Shown here piece after piece: positions 1-7,977 of a stretch of 64,000 bases of DNA; within the stretch, counting starts at the first letter, position 1, and every line of letters begins with the position of its first letter. Source of the DNA: Paraglaciecola chathamensis S18K6 (GTDB taxonomy: Bacteria; Pseudomonadota; Gammaproteobacteria; Enterobacterales; Alteromonadaceae); contig BAEM01000008.1 of the NCBI GenBank assembly GCA_000314955.1, positions 44,687-108,686 on the forward strand, written 5' to 3'. Below the pieces are notes generated by a model. The model had not been told where the DNA came from, ran no database searches, and saw only the letters and a program-made list of their open reading frames with translations. A program made the translations under genes and the position numbers.

Positions 1-2
1 AC

Positions 3-1334
3 GGTAAGCTTGATGTCAGTAGTTATGCAGGTGACGAAAACTGGAACAGCTTTTCTCGAGAAGTGCTGATGTTGGGTTACAAGTTAAACCATCAGCTGAA
101 TGAGGATTGGTCTATATTGCAGAAGTTTCGATATACAGATGCTGAAGCACTCCAACAAAATACCTACCATACAGTTGAACCAACAGATGGCATCTTTTTA
201 GCACGCTCAGCGTATCTTACTGACGAAGAAATCGACGGCGTAACAGTTGATACACAGGTAGCGGGTTTTGTTCAAACTGGTGATGTATCACATAGTTTAT
301 TGTTCGGCATAGATTACCAAGACTCTGATTCGACAGTTGCCTATCGTGATACCTTGGGTACGGATACGCCAGCGCTTGATTTGAGTAATATTGATAACAA
401 CCTGTTTGACGTAGATGCGCTACCTCTGGATTTCTACCAAGAAGATCACAATATCGACATCGAGCAAATTGGATTTTACCTTCAAGATGAAATGCGTTTC
501 GGCAAATTTACTTTGTTGCTAAACGGTCGCTATGACCAGTTTGAAAGCACAGATGAAGTGGCCAATGTATATGCGGGCACACCCTATGGTAGCACCACAG
601 AAATTGACCAAAACGAGTTTTCTGGTCGCGTTGCAGCCATGTATACCTTCGATTCTGGCTGGCGCATGTATGCAAACTACTCAGAGTCTTTCGAGCCGGT
701 CTCAGGCGTTGATTCACAAACGGGTGAAGCGTTCAAACCCACCACAGCTGACCAAATAGAGATAGGCACAAAATATATCAGTGATAATGGTGCAACTACC
801 TTTTCCGGCGCGTACTTTGAGCTTACTAAGCAGAATGTCGTGGTTAACACACCTGATTTTGCGCTGAAAACACAAAACGGTGAAGTGGAATCAAAAGGCG
901 TAGAGCTGGAGCTTTCTACCCAAATAACCAAGGCGCTATCTGTACAAGCGAACGCAACATTCTTAGACATGGAAGTGACCGATAACCCGCTTGATACTGA
1001 CATCGTTGGCAAAACCCCAGTGTGGGTAGCAGAAGAAAGTGCATCTGTGTGGGCAAACTACTTCTTCGACGATGCGCTTGATGGCCTAATGTTGGGCGCG
1101 GGTGTGCGTTACGTGGGAGAAACTCAAGCGGATAAATACAACAGCCAAGTCGTGCCGTCGTATACGTTACTGGACGCTGTTTTGTCTTACGATATTCCTA
1201 AGTACGACCTAAAACTAACAGGTAGTGTGAGTAACCTCACTGACAAAGAATACGTCGGTGCATGTTTCGATACCAACAATTGTTGGTACGGCGCACAGCG
1301 TAGATTCGAAGTGGGGATCGAAAAACGCTTTTGA
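3..1334 (+). CDS. TonB-dependent siderophore receptor, C-terminal part (5' truncated by window edge)
   Basis: The reading frame is open from base 3, so the gene begins outside the window; the first ATG at 63 is internal. The visible 444 residues are the outer-membrane beta-barrel half of a TonB-dependent receptor: alternating aromatic strands, the segment YANYSESFEPVSG typical of ferrichrome/FhuA-type siderophore receptors, and a C-terminus ending in aromatic Phe (GIEKRF) as needed for BAM-dependent assembly. The plug domain is not in view, so the ligand cannot be judged beyond 'probably ferric siderophore'. A rho-independent terminator follows about 55 bp downstream. Confidence 0.9.
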   Translation, partial: GKLDVSSYAGDENWNSFSREVLMLGYKLNHQLNEDWSILQKFRYTDAEALQQNTYHTVEPTDGIFLARSAYLTDEEIDGVTVDTQVAGFVQTGDVSHSLLFGIDYQDSDSTVAYRDTLGTDTPALDLSNIDNNLFDVDALPLDFYQEDHNIDIEQIGFYLQDEMRFGKFTLLLNGRYDQFESTDEVANVYAGTPYGSTTEIDQNEFSGRVAAMYTFDSGWRMYANYSESFEPVSGVDSQTGEAFKPTTADQIEIGTKYISDNGATTFSGAYFELTKQNVVVNTPDFALKTQNGEVESKGVELELSTQITKALSVQANATFLDMEVTDNPLDTDIVGKTPVWVAEESASVWANYFFDDALDGLMLGAGVRYVGETQADKYNSQVVPSYTLLDAVLSYDIPKYDLKLTGSVSNLTDKEYVGACFDTNNCWYGAQRRFEVGIEKRF

Positions 1335-1387
1335 GGCCGCTACTGCAAAATAGCTCATACTCGGTCCTAGAATAATTGGACGATTTT

Positions 1388-1416
1388 AAGGCCAGCGAAC
1401 ATGCTGGCCTTTTTTA
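1388..1416 (+). terminator. Rho-independent terminator after the TonB receptor
   Basis: A 7-bp stem GGCCAGC/GCTGGCC (1390-1396 with 1403-1409) and a 6-nt loop are followed directly by a run of six T. Confidence 0.85.
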
Positions 1417-1533
1417 GTTTTATCTTGCATTTAGTTGAGTTGAAGCAGACAGCAATGTTACTTGCCGAAACTGCAATCAGCCTGGGTTTGTAGCATTTAA
1501 ATAATCTAAGTCGGATTTTCGGGCTTGCTAATA

Positions 1534-2307
1534 TCAATCCTCATCAGGAATACTTAGCAGCATTTTTACGTCATCAATAGAATAGCTACCTAGCCCAGGT
1601 GAGCTTCCCTGTACGTCCTGCGTGTCGTAATGAAAATATAGGCTTAATCGGTTGATGTTTGTATCAGACGCTAAGTCACCCGTAGCGGTAACACCACCAA
1701 AAAGAAGACTATATTTGTAGGTTTCAAGATTTAATATAACTAGACCTGCATGAGGAAGATTATTTCGTATAAACCCGATTTGCCTTGAAGTGCCTCCGCG
1801 TTCATATATCGTTACGCTTGACCAATCCTGGCCTGGGCCGTCAGTCGCTCGCTGAATAGACAGCTTGATAAGGGAGCGGGTATGCCATTGGACACTTTCG
1901 TAAAACTCGATCCAAAGCCTTTGTGAGTTTCGATTACCAGGGTATTCAACGACGCCATCCCAGAGCACGCTATAAATATTATTTGTCTCTGTAGTTGGCC
2001 TAGCATGAAACCCTAAATATGGAGCTATAGGTTGTTCACTCATGTGATAAAAAAGACGAAGAATTTTATCGCCAGATTCTCCGTTAGGGTCATTTATGAC
2101 TTTTAAGGGGGCTAAACTTGCCGAGCTATTTGCAGTACTTCCAGTCCAGGTTATTTCATCACCGGCTGGATCGCCAGCAAGTGTTAAATCAGGAAATGTT
2201 CCAACTGTGTCATCAAAATTAGCTCGTAAAAGTGGTTGATTAGCGCATCCGCAAAGAACAAATAAAAAAAGTGAAAATATAAAAGTGAGTAGGGTTTTAG
2301 TCTTCAT
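1534..2307 (-). CDS. Putative outer-membrane lipoprotein of unknown function
   Basis: This encodes a 257-aa protein. I placed the start at the ATG at 2307 rather than the upstream in-frame ATG at 2376 because AAGGAAGA precedes it at good spacing and the N-terminus then becomes a classical lipoprotein signal: KTK, a hydrophobic stretch, then LCGC with the lipidated Cys followed by Ala, which favours outer-membrane delivery. The mature part begins with a DDTVG-F-DLTLAGDPAGDE section and is rich in beta-strand-like sequence, resembling carbohydrate-binding-like jelly-roll folds, but I do not recognise a named family. It stands alone between a plus-strand TonB receptor and a minus-strand PEP-CTERM gene. 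Its function is unknown. Confidence 0.7.
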   Translation of the reverse strand: MKTKTLLTFIFSLFLFVLCGCANQPLLRANFDDTVGTFPDLTLAGDPAGDEITWTGSTANSSASLAPLKVINDPNGESGDKILRLFYHMSEQPIAPYLGFHARPTTETNNIYSVLWDGVVEYPGNRNSQRLWIEFYESVQWHTRSLIKLSIQRATDGPGQDWSSVTIYERGGTSRQIGFIRNNLPHAGLVILNLETYKYSLLFGGVTATGDLASDTNINRLSLYFHYDTQDVQGSSPGLGSYSIDDVKMLLSIPDED

Positions 2308-2546
2308 TACGATCTTCCTTGTATAAGCCACAAAAGAAGCAATATCAACATCCAGTAATATCGCTAAGCGTACCAATAAGAGTAATGACGACTTTTATAT
2401 TTCGCCATAAATTTTGCGAAATAATTTACCGTGAAAGGCCACCTAGTTATCTTAAATTGTGAATGAGAACTACGATTAGATAATTCGATTCGGGACGCTT
2501 TTAATCATGGAGGAAAACACAGAATGGGATGAGGTAATATAAAGAT

Positions 2547-2574
2547 CTCACCCCTCCTGACAGGAAAGGATGAG
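2547..2574 (-). terminator. Imperfect hairpin after the PEP-CTERM gene
   Basis: CTCA...TGAG arms with an inner CC-CCT/AGG-GG pairing form an imperfect stem just after the stop codon of the minus-strand PEP-CTERM gene. On that strand it is followed by ATCTTTATATT, only weakly T-rich, so this is a tentative terminator. Confidence 0.35.
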
Positions 2575-2578
2575 AAGC

Positions 2579-3037
2579 CTAGGGTTTACACTGACTTGAT
2601 TTTTTTCTACTTAAGATTAATGCAATTACACTGAATGCTAAAACGCCTAGAGGTACCGGCTCAGGAACATCATGTGTTGTGACCGCCAAAATATTTATAG
2701 CGTTTCTACCTGAGAATACGATTGTTTGCCCTAGGCCATGGGTGAAACTAAATCCTTGCGGGTCTTGGATGACAATATTACGAGCAATGTCGTATTCGCC
2801 AAATGTAACTAGCGTAGTAAGATCAACTTTTAACGGCGGACCCCACAACCACAGAAATGCTGTCATCTCACCTACTTGTATTAAACCGTCATTATCTAAA
2901 TCGCTTCCGGTAAATATTCCAAAATCGTCATTTGCGTTGATGTGGTCAAATTCGACGGTGATTAAGTTTGCATTCGCGAAGCTGCTCATTAGCAATATGA
3001 AACAAAATAAACATGGTTTTAGTAGAGGGTTTTTCAA
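2579..3037 (-). CDS. PEP-CTERM sorting domain protein
   Basis: This is a 152-aa exported protein. Residues 1-23 form a signal peptide ending FANA. The C-terminus carries the tripartite PEP-CTERM signal: VPEPVPLG, a hydrophobic segment, then the basic RKKSSQCK tail. That signal is recognised by an exosortase (EpsH/XrtA type), which transfers the protein to the cell surface or extracellular matrix. The short mature region contains DLDNDGLIQVGEM, which resembles an EF-hand/dockerin-like calcium loop, so calcium binding is possible (inference). AAGGAAGTTTC precedes the ATG. No exosortase gene lies in this window, so processing would need one elsewhere in the genome. Confidence 0.8.
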   Translation of the reverse strand: MKNPLLKPCLFCFILLMSSFANANLITVEFDHINANDDFGIFTGSDLDNDGLIQVGEMTAFLWLWGPPLKVDLTTLVTFGEYDIARNIVIQDPQGFSFTHGLGQTIVFSGRNAINILAVTTHDVPEPVPLGVLAFSVIALILSRKKSSQCKP

Positions 3038-3488
3038 TTGAAACTTCCTTTAGGGGTTATGTGGGCAGGTCGGCTGAATCCACTAAGCCCTAGCTATCTA
3101 AGCAATATTAAAGCCGTAATTTAATTCCTAATATTATCAATCGCTTAATCGAGTTCTTTTCTCTTTAAAAAGGGTTGTGCATAAAAACCTGACACATGAG
3201 TGGTCTGGTGTAACTTATGACTTACATATTGGGAAGTAGTTAGGCGGCGAGCATTACACGGTCTATTGTTTATTCATACCACCAATAATGATGAAGGCGA
3301 TGGACCAAAGGAGACAGAGCGCAAAAGAACAGTAGGTTTTGGCGAACGGTCATAAATTGCTTAGTTTGGGTCTAGGACTTTTATTCAATTTTCGCTGATT
3401 CTAATTGTCTAGTGAAAGCTAATGGCTATGATAAACTCATTAGCTGATAGTCAATAGCTATCACCAGTCTCTCTTTATAACATTCTTT
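3038..3488. other. Intergenic region, no gene seen
   Basis: An AT-rich stretch between the divergent PEP-CTERM and RPPFKR-protein genes. I see no convincing ORF and no -24/-12 or Zur-like site. It should hold the promoters of both flanking genes. Confidence 0.5.
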
Positions 3489-3567
3489 TTACACACTAAA
3501 ATCGCGGCGATTTATACTTTAGTCTAATTCACATGGCTTGCTGTCATTAAATGACGTTAGTGTGTAA
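3489..3567 (+). promoter_or_regulatory. Inverted-repeat leader upstream of the small secreted protein gene
   Basis: Perfect 11-nt arms TTACACACTAA (3489-3499) and TTAGTGTGTAA (3557-3567) bracket 57 nt that contain two further palindromes, AATCGCGGCGATT (3499-3511) and TCATTAAATGA (3544-3554). The right arm ends about 33 nt before the ATG at 3600. It could be a folded mRNA leader or paired operator sites. The pairing is visible in the sequence; the function is inference. Confidence 0.45.
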
Positions 3568-3599
3568 GCAAGGTGTATCGTCTTAACGTGAGGTTTTAA

Positions 3600-3905
3600 A
3601 TGAAACGTATTTTGTTTGCTGTGGCTATTCCAGCGTTATTTTCGTCCTTCTCCGTACATGCGAATGCTACTGCAGTACCCAAAATCAAAGGTGCTGACAG
3701 ACCGCCTTTTAAACGGGAAATAAAAATGGAAGCAGATGATAAAAAAGGAGTGCAAAAAGATCAGAATGAGCAGGTAGTTATAAGAAAAGGTCGAACAGCC
3801 CTTAATAAAAAACCTCCTTTTACTCAACGTACCACGCACGCTCGGGTGCAACTGAGTGAAGAAACAAGCCGTAAGAGAGGCCCTCGTCCTCCTTTTAAGC
3901 GTTAA
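3600..3905 (+). CDS. Small secreted basic protein with repeated RPPFKR motifs
   Basis: This is a 101-aa protein. Residues 1-23 are a signal peptide (MKRILFAV... VHANA). The mature part is very Lys/Arg-rich, lacks cysteine, and carries RPPFKR at residues 34-39, the variant KPPFTQR at 71-77, and RPPFKR again as the last six residues (96-101), preceded by KRG. Dibasic or tribasic sites (KR, KK, RKR) surround the motifs, so it reads like a precursor that could be cut into short PPF peptides, though that is inference. GTGAGG is placed before the ATG as a ribosome-binding site and a terminator follows, so it appears to be a monocistronic gene. I do not recognise the family. Confidence 0.65.
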   Translation: MKRILFAVAIPALFSSFSVHANATAVPKIKGADRPPFKREIKMEADDKKGVQKDQNEQVVIRKGRTALNKKPPFTQRTTHARVQLSEETSRKRGPRPPFKR

Positions 3906-3918
3906 TCTTCAAACTGCG

Positions 3919-3955
3919 GGTTGGCTCCTGCAAAAGCGCAGAGCCAACCTATTTT
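3919..3955 (+). terminator. Terminator after the RPPFKR-protein gene
   Basis: A 9-bp stem GGTTGGCTC/GAGCCAACC (3919-3927 with 3941-3949) is followed by TATTTTA, 13 nt after the stop codon. Confidence 0.7.
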
Positions 3956-4393
3956 ACAGTCCGGAATGAGTTGACCACTACAACGTGAGGTAGTCCATCC
4001 CGGTTTTAGTTGCTCAGCTAAATGAACAAAACAGCGTTAAGGTCGCTTAACGCAGTCAATTTTACTTGTTCTGTAGCATCTTCAAAATAGATTGTGCGTG
4101 TTCATTCAAGCTGTTGAGTTTGCTAATAGTACTGGCAGGCTCTCAGGCGCAGCGTCACAGTGGCGAAAGAAGTTCACTGAACACGGTTAGGTCAACTACC
4201 CTAAGGCGCACAGAGCGCGTTAGTAAAATGATATAGCAGGCTGAAACCACATGAAATAGCAACGGGCACAATACCGATAAACAAAACAACTGTTAACCTC
4301 ACGAACCCAGTCAAAACAATATGTCAGTTGTGACGGTGCGGCTTTGACAATGTCAGTGATATCATCAGCCACATTACAGGTTAAATACATAAA
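3956..4393. other. Intergenic region with a decayed coding remnant
   Basis: There is no intact gene. On the minus strand about 26 codons ending at 4062 read EPASTISKLNSLNEHA-QSILKMLQNK and stop; upstream the frame is closed. This could be the 3' scrap of a lost gene, but I cannot name it. Confidence 0.35.
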
Positions 4394-4425
4394 AGGCGCC
4401 TCGACTTTGCTTTTGGTTGGCGCCT
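4394..4425. other. Hairpin in the leader of the M24 peptidase gene
   Basis: Perfect 7-bp arms AGGCGCC/GGCGCCT with an 18-nt loop end a few bases before the AGGAG ribosome-binding site. On the minus strand the stem is followed by TTTTATG, so it could also act as a weak terminator in that direction. Confidence 0.4.
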
Positions 4426-4441
4426 CAAAATAGGAGAAAAT

Positions 4442-5707
4442 ATGGGGGCTCTTGAAGCCAGCACTGCAACCAGCACTGAGGCAGGCACCGGCATTGGTAC
4501 GCAAACACCCGAGCAAGCATTGGCGACGCTTAGTGATATGACGCAACACCTTGTTCCTATCCAGGTAGAGGAACACTTAGCGCGTATTGCTAAAGCGCAA
4601 GCGTACATGCAAAGCCATAAAATCGACGCTATTTATCTAAATGCAGGCACAAACCTTACGTATTTTACAGGTATGAAATGGTATGCCAGTGAGCGCATGG
4701 TCGGGGCTATTTTACCCGCAAAGGGAGATGTGCAATACATCGCGCCTCATTTTGAAATTGGCAGTCTAAACGGTTTTAAAGTCATCGATGGGCCGATACA
4801 TGGGTGGCAGGAACATGAAAGCCCTTATTGCTTGTTTGTAGAGGTACTAGAAGGTTTAGGAATAGCGAAAACCGCCACGATTGGCATAGATGAAAGTGCG
4901 CAGTTTTTTATCTTCGACGGCATTAATAAAGCCCAAGAGGGCTTAACGCTTATCAATGCACAAGAAGTCACCGCCCATTGCAGAATGCATAAATCGGATA
5001 ACGAACTGGCGTTAATGCAAGGTGCCATGGATATGACGCTGGCTGTGCATCAAGCAACGGCAAGCATGCTGTACCCAGGTATAAGTACCACAGAGGTCGA
5101 GGCCTTTATTGAACAAGCGCATCAAAAGGTGGGGGCGCCGGGCAATTATTTTTGTATTGTGCTCTTTGGGGTCGCCACGTCCTTCCCCCATGGTGTAAAG
5201 GATCCACAAACCCTTAATGAAGGGGATGTTGTGTTAATCGATACCGGCTGCAAAGTGCACGATTATATTTCTGACATTACCCGAACCTATGTATTTGGTC
5301 AGCCAACGAGTAGGCAACGACAGTTTTGGAATAATGAAAAAGCCGCCCAGTTGGCAGCCTTCAACGCTGCTAAACTAGGCGCGCCTTGCGAAGATGTTGA
5401 TGCAGCGGCTCGTCAGTATTTGGCCTCCCAAGGATTAGGCCCAGCGTATCAAACACCGGGCTGCCCACATCGTACTGGTCATGGCATTGGTTTAGATATT
5501 CACGAATGGCCGTATTTAGTTGGTGGTAACAAAACGCCGCTTGCTACTGGCATGTGCTTTAGTAATGAGCCTATGCTGGTGATACCCAATGAGTTCGGTA
5601 TTCGTTTAGAAGATCATTTTTATATGACTGACGACGGCCCCAGATGGTTTACCCAACCAAGCGAGAGCATTGATAACCCTTTTGGGCTAGCTGAAACGGT
5701 TACGTAA
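4442..5707 (+). CDS. M24-family metallopeptidase (Xaa-Pro aminopeptidase/dipeptidase-like)
   Basis: This is a 421-aa cytoplasmic peptidase with an N-terminal creatinase-like domain (about residues 45-180) and a C-terminal pita-bread catalytic domain (about 185-405). All five dinuclear-metal ligands are visible: D267 (LIDTG), D278 (SDITR), H347 (GHGIG), E376 (SNEP) and E390 (RLED). The family cleaves the bond before or after proline in short peptides. The first 32 residues are a low-complexity Ala/Thr/Ser/Gly stretch ahead of the usual start of the fold, but AGGAG at good spacing supports the ATG at 4442; Met33 is the alternative. It is a single gene, convergent with the TonB receptor and sharing a terminator with it. 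Confidence 0.88.
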   Translation: MGALEASTATSTEAGTGIGTQTPEQALATLSDMTQHLVPIQVEEHLARIAKAQAYMQSHKIDAIYLNAGTNLTYFTGMKWYASERMVGAILPAKGDVQYIAPHFEIGSLNGFKVIDGPIHGWQEHESPYCLFVEVLEGLGIAKTATIGIDESAQFFIFDGINKAQEGLTLINAQEVTAHCRMHKSDNELALMQGAMDMTLAVHQATASMLYPGISTTEVEAFIEQAHQKVGAPGNYFCIVLFGVATSFPHGVKDPQTLNEGDVVLIDTGCKVHDYISDITRTYVFGQPTSRQRQFWNNEKAAQLAAFNAAKLGAPCEDVDAAARQYLASQGLGPAYQTPGCPHRTGHGIGLDIHEWPYLVGGNKTPLATGMCFSNEPMLVIPNEFGIRLEDHFYMTDDGPRWFTQPSESIDNPFGLAETVT

Positions 5708-5757
5708 AAAACTGGTGAGTTTAGCTAAGCGACACTCTGACTCAGTCATAGTTAATA

Positions 5758-5796
5758 ACAAAAAGCTCGCAAACCGAAAGTCTGCGAGCTTTTTTA
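5758..5796. terminator. Bidirectional terminator between convergent genes
   Basis: The stem AGCTCGCA/TGCGAGCT (5764-5771 with 5783-5790) is flanked by A-rich sequence on the left and six T on the right, so it can end both the plus-strand peptidase and the minus-strand TonB receptor operon. Confidence 0.88.
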
Positions 5797-5827
5797 AACT
5801 CAATTGCTAGAGGTCTTAGCGTACCAG

Positions 5828-7951
5828 TTAAAACTGGTACGATGCCGATACTCTAAAGCTGCGCGGTGTACCTGGTTGTACCCAAGCATCTGCGAATGAG
5901 TTGGTGTAATAATCTTTATCAAACAAATTATCGACTTCTGCCCTAAGCGCTACGGACTCGGTTAGGTCATACGCTACGAATGCTCGGGCAATGGTATAGC
6001 TAGGTAAGGTGAAATCAGTGCCAAAGTAGCCATTTCGTTTATCCACATACACTAAGCCACCACCGACTTCTAATTCATTGCCATCTAACTCAAGCAACTT
6101 AACCAGTTGCAGGCTAAGTTGTTGCTCAGGCACATTGAGCAGGTCTGTTCCGGCTTCAATCGTGTAACCAAAATTGCCATCAAAAAACGAATTTTTCGTT
6201 TTCGCATCCACATACGCATAAGATGCCCAAAGGGTTAGTCCATCGGCAATTTCGCCATTGATGTCAATTTCAACACCTTGACTCTCGGCCTCGCCAATGG
6301 CGGCGTAAGTAAAACTAGTTGGGTCGTCAACTACCAGAAGGTTATCTTGCTCAACGTTGAATATGGCGATTGTGCCGAACAACCCTTCGTCGTTCAAAGT
6401 GAACTTAATGCCAATCTCGGCTGAGGTTGATTGGTTTGGTTCAAAGCCATCACCGTTGCTGTCTGTACCTGACAATGGACGGAAGTTTTCACCATAAGCC
6501 GCATACACCGAAAGCACGTCAGATGCTTCATACACAACACCAAACTGCGGGCTGACCCGTGATTCTTTTTGCTTTGACTTGCTATCAGATAAACGGTTAT
6601 CCATGGTTTGCTGATAGTCATCAAAACGAGCACCGATACGCACATCAAGCTTGTCGGTTATGCTAATTTGGTCTTGTATAAACACGCCAAGAGACTCTTG
6701 TGTTTCAAGGCGGTCGATTTGAGTAGAGAAGTCATTCGCTAGATCATCAGCGTCACTGTAAACGGGATTATATATGTTGATGTACTGCTCCGTGGTGCGG
6801 TCGCGCAGCGCAAATTGGTCATTATCAAACTTGTCTGAATCGACCCCGAGGATGAGGCGATGTTCAATACCTGCTACCACTAGGCTGCCGGAAAGCTCAG
6901 CACGAAATACTTGATACTCGGCATCATATTCGCGGTAACGACGAAAACGATTTACTTCATCATCAACAACGCCTGCAAAACCCGTTTCGGTCGCGAAGCC
7001 TTCTAGCGAAGTATCTCGGTAGTTAGCGCCTAGCAAAAGACTCCAGTTATCATCAAAATCATGGTGAAATTCTACTTGGTGACCCAACGCATCAGTTTCG
7101 ATTGGGCCATCGGCTGGCTCGCCCAGAAAGCGACTTTGTGGGATGACCCCAAGTTTGTTGTCTATCGCTAATACACCTCGGTCGAAAGGCACTTCTTGAT
7201 GAGCATATTCTAATTCGTAAACTAAGGTGCTTTGATCGTCAATCTCCCATGCGATAGAAGGGCTAAAGCCTTCTTTTTTGCTTTTAACAGTGTCACGAAA
7301 GCTGCCAGCATCTTCATAAAAACCCACAAAGCGCACTGCTACATCGTCGGATAACGGAGTGGTGTAATCCAAATCAGCTCGGTATGTATCATAGCTTCCT
7401 GCGGATATTTTTATTTCGCCCTGGGTGTCAAATGTTGGGCGTTTGGTTACTAGGTTTACCGTGCCGCCAGGTTCACCGCGACCAAATAATGCAGCACGTG
7501 GGCCTTTTAACACTTCAACAGATTCGATACCCGATAGGTCACGAGAGCCGCCAAAACCTCTACCCGCATTGAAACCATTCACCAAGTAGTTACTCGGTAG
7601 GTTTTCATCGCCTACAAAGCCACGTAGTGAAAAGCTGTTCCAAAGGCCGCCAAAGTTATTCTGACGGGAAACAGAGGCAGATAAATCTAGTGCTTGGTTT
7701 AAGTCAATCGCCCCTGCATTTGCTAATGCTTCAGAATTTATTCTTAACTCTGATTGAGGAGTCTCTAAAGGACTAAAGTTGCCTTGATACGCTTGTCGTG
7801 ACCCTACAATGCTTAAGGTTTCGATAGTACTGTCTTGGTCGACATTTTGTGATGCACTTTGTTCATCTTCTGCGATAGCTTGTTGTATAAACAAGCTAGC
7901 TAAGCAAGCACTGAGATAGGTGAGCTTTAGCCCTTGTGTACCAGAGTTCAT
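5828..7951 (-). CDS. TonB-dependent outer-membrane receptor, last gene of the zinc-regulated ABC operon
   Basis: This 707-aa protein has a signal peptide ending QAIAE, an N-terminal plug (about residues 45-165, with IESVEVLKGPRAALFGRGEPGG and the VNLVTKRP box) and a beta-barrel ending in SYQF. The closest recognisable relatives are FhuA-type siderophore receptors. It lies 26 bp after the second ABC permease and is the last gene of the unit starting at 11482. Because that unit is headed by Zur-like boxes, the likely role is uptake of zinc or a zinc-chelator complex; this is inference, since the barrel itself looks siderophore-like. It could still carry an iron ligand. Confidence 0.88.
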   Translation of the reverse strand: MNSGTQGLKLTYLSACLASLFIQQAIAEDEQSASQNVDQDSTIETLSIVGSRQAYQGNFSPLETPQSELRINSEALANAGAIDLNQALDLSASVSRQNNFGGLWNSFSLRGFVGDENLPSNYLVNGFNAGRGFGGSRDLSGIESVEVLKGPRAALFGRGEPGGTVNLVTKRPTFDTQGEIKISAGSYDTYRADLDYTTPLSDDVAVRFVGFYEDAGSFRDTVKSKKEGFSPSIAWEIDDQSTLVYELEYAHQEVPFDRGVLAIDNKLGVIPQSRFLGEPADGPIETDALGHQVEFHHDFDDNWSLLLGANYRDTSLEGFATETGFAGVVDDEVNRFRRYREYDAEYQVFRAELSGSLVVAGIEHRLILGVDSDKFDNDQFALRDRTTEQYINIYNPVYSDADDLANDFSTQIDRLETQESLGVFIQDQISITDKLDVRIGARFDDYQQTMDNRLSDSKSKQKESRVSPQFGVVYEASDVLSVYAAYGENFRPLSGTDSNGDGFEPNQSTSAEIGIKFTLNDEGLFGTIAIFNVEQDNLLVVDDPTSFTYAAIGEAESQGVEIDINGEIADGLTLWASYAYVDAKTKNSFFDGNFGYTIEAGTDLLNVPEQQLSLQLVKLLELDGNELEVGGGLVYVDKRNGYFGTDFTLPSYTIARAFVAYDLTESVALRAEVDNLFDKDYYTNSFADAWVQPGTPRSFRVSASYQF

Positions 7952-7977
7952 GGTGAAACCTTTTTGAAAGTTGTGTG

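Noticed and set aside
4062..4140. Minus-strand coding remnant
   Set aside because: About 26 codons with no start and a closed upstream frame; no family recognised, so noted only within the intergenic entry.
4220..4576. Minus-strand 118-aa ORF
   Set aside because: Overlaps the leader and start of the well-supported M24 peptidase and shows no protein-like features.
5821..5840. GTACCAGTTAAAACTGGTAC as a regulatory palindrome
   Set aside because: It straddles the stop codon of the TonB receptor; its right arm is coding for the barrel's last residues, and a better terminator lies just beyond.
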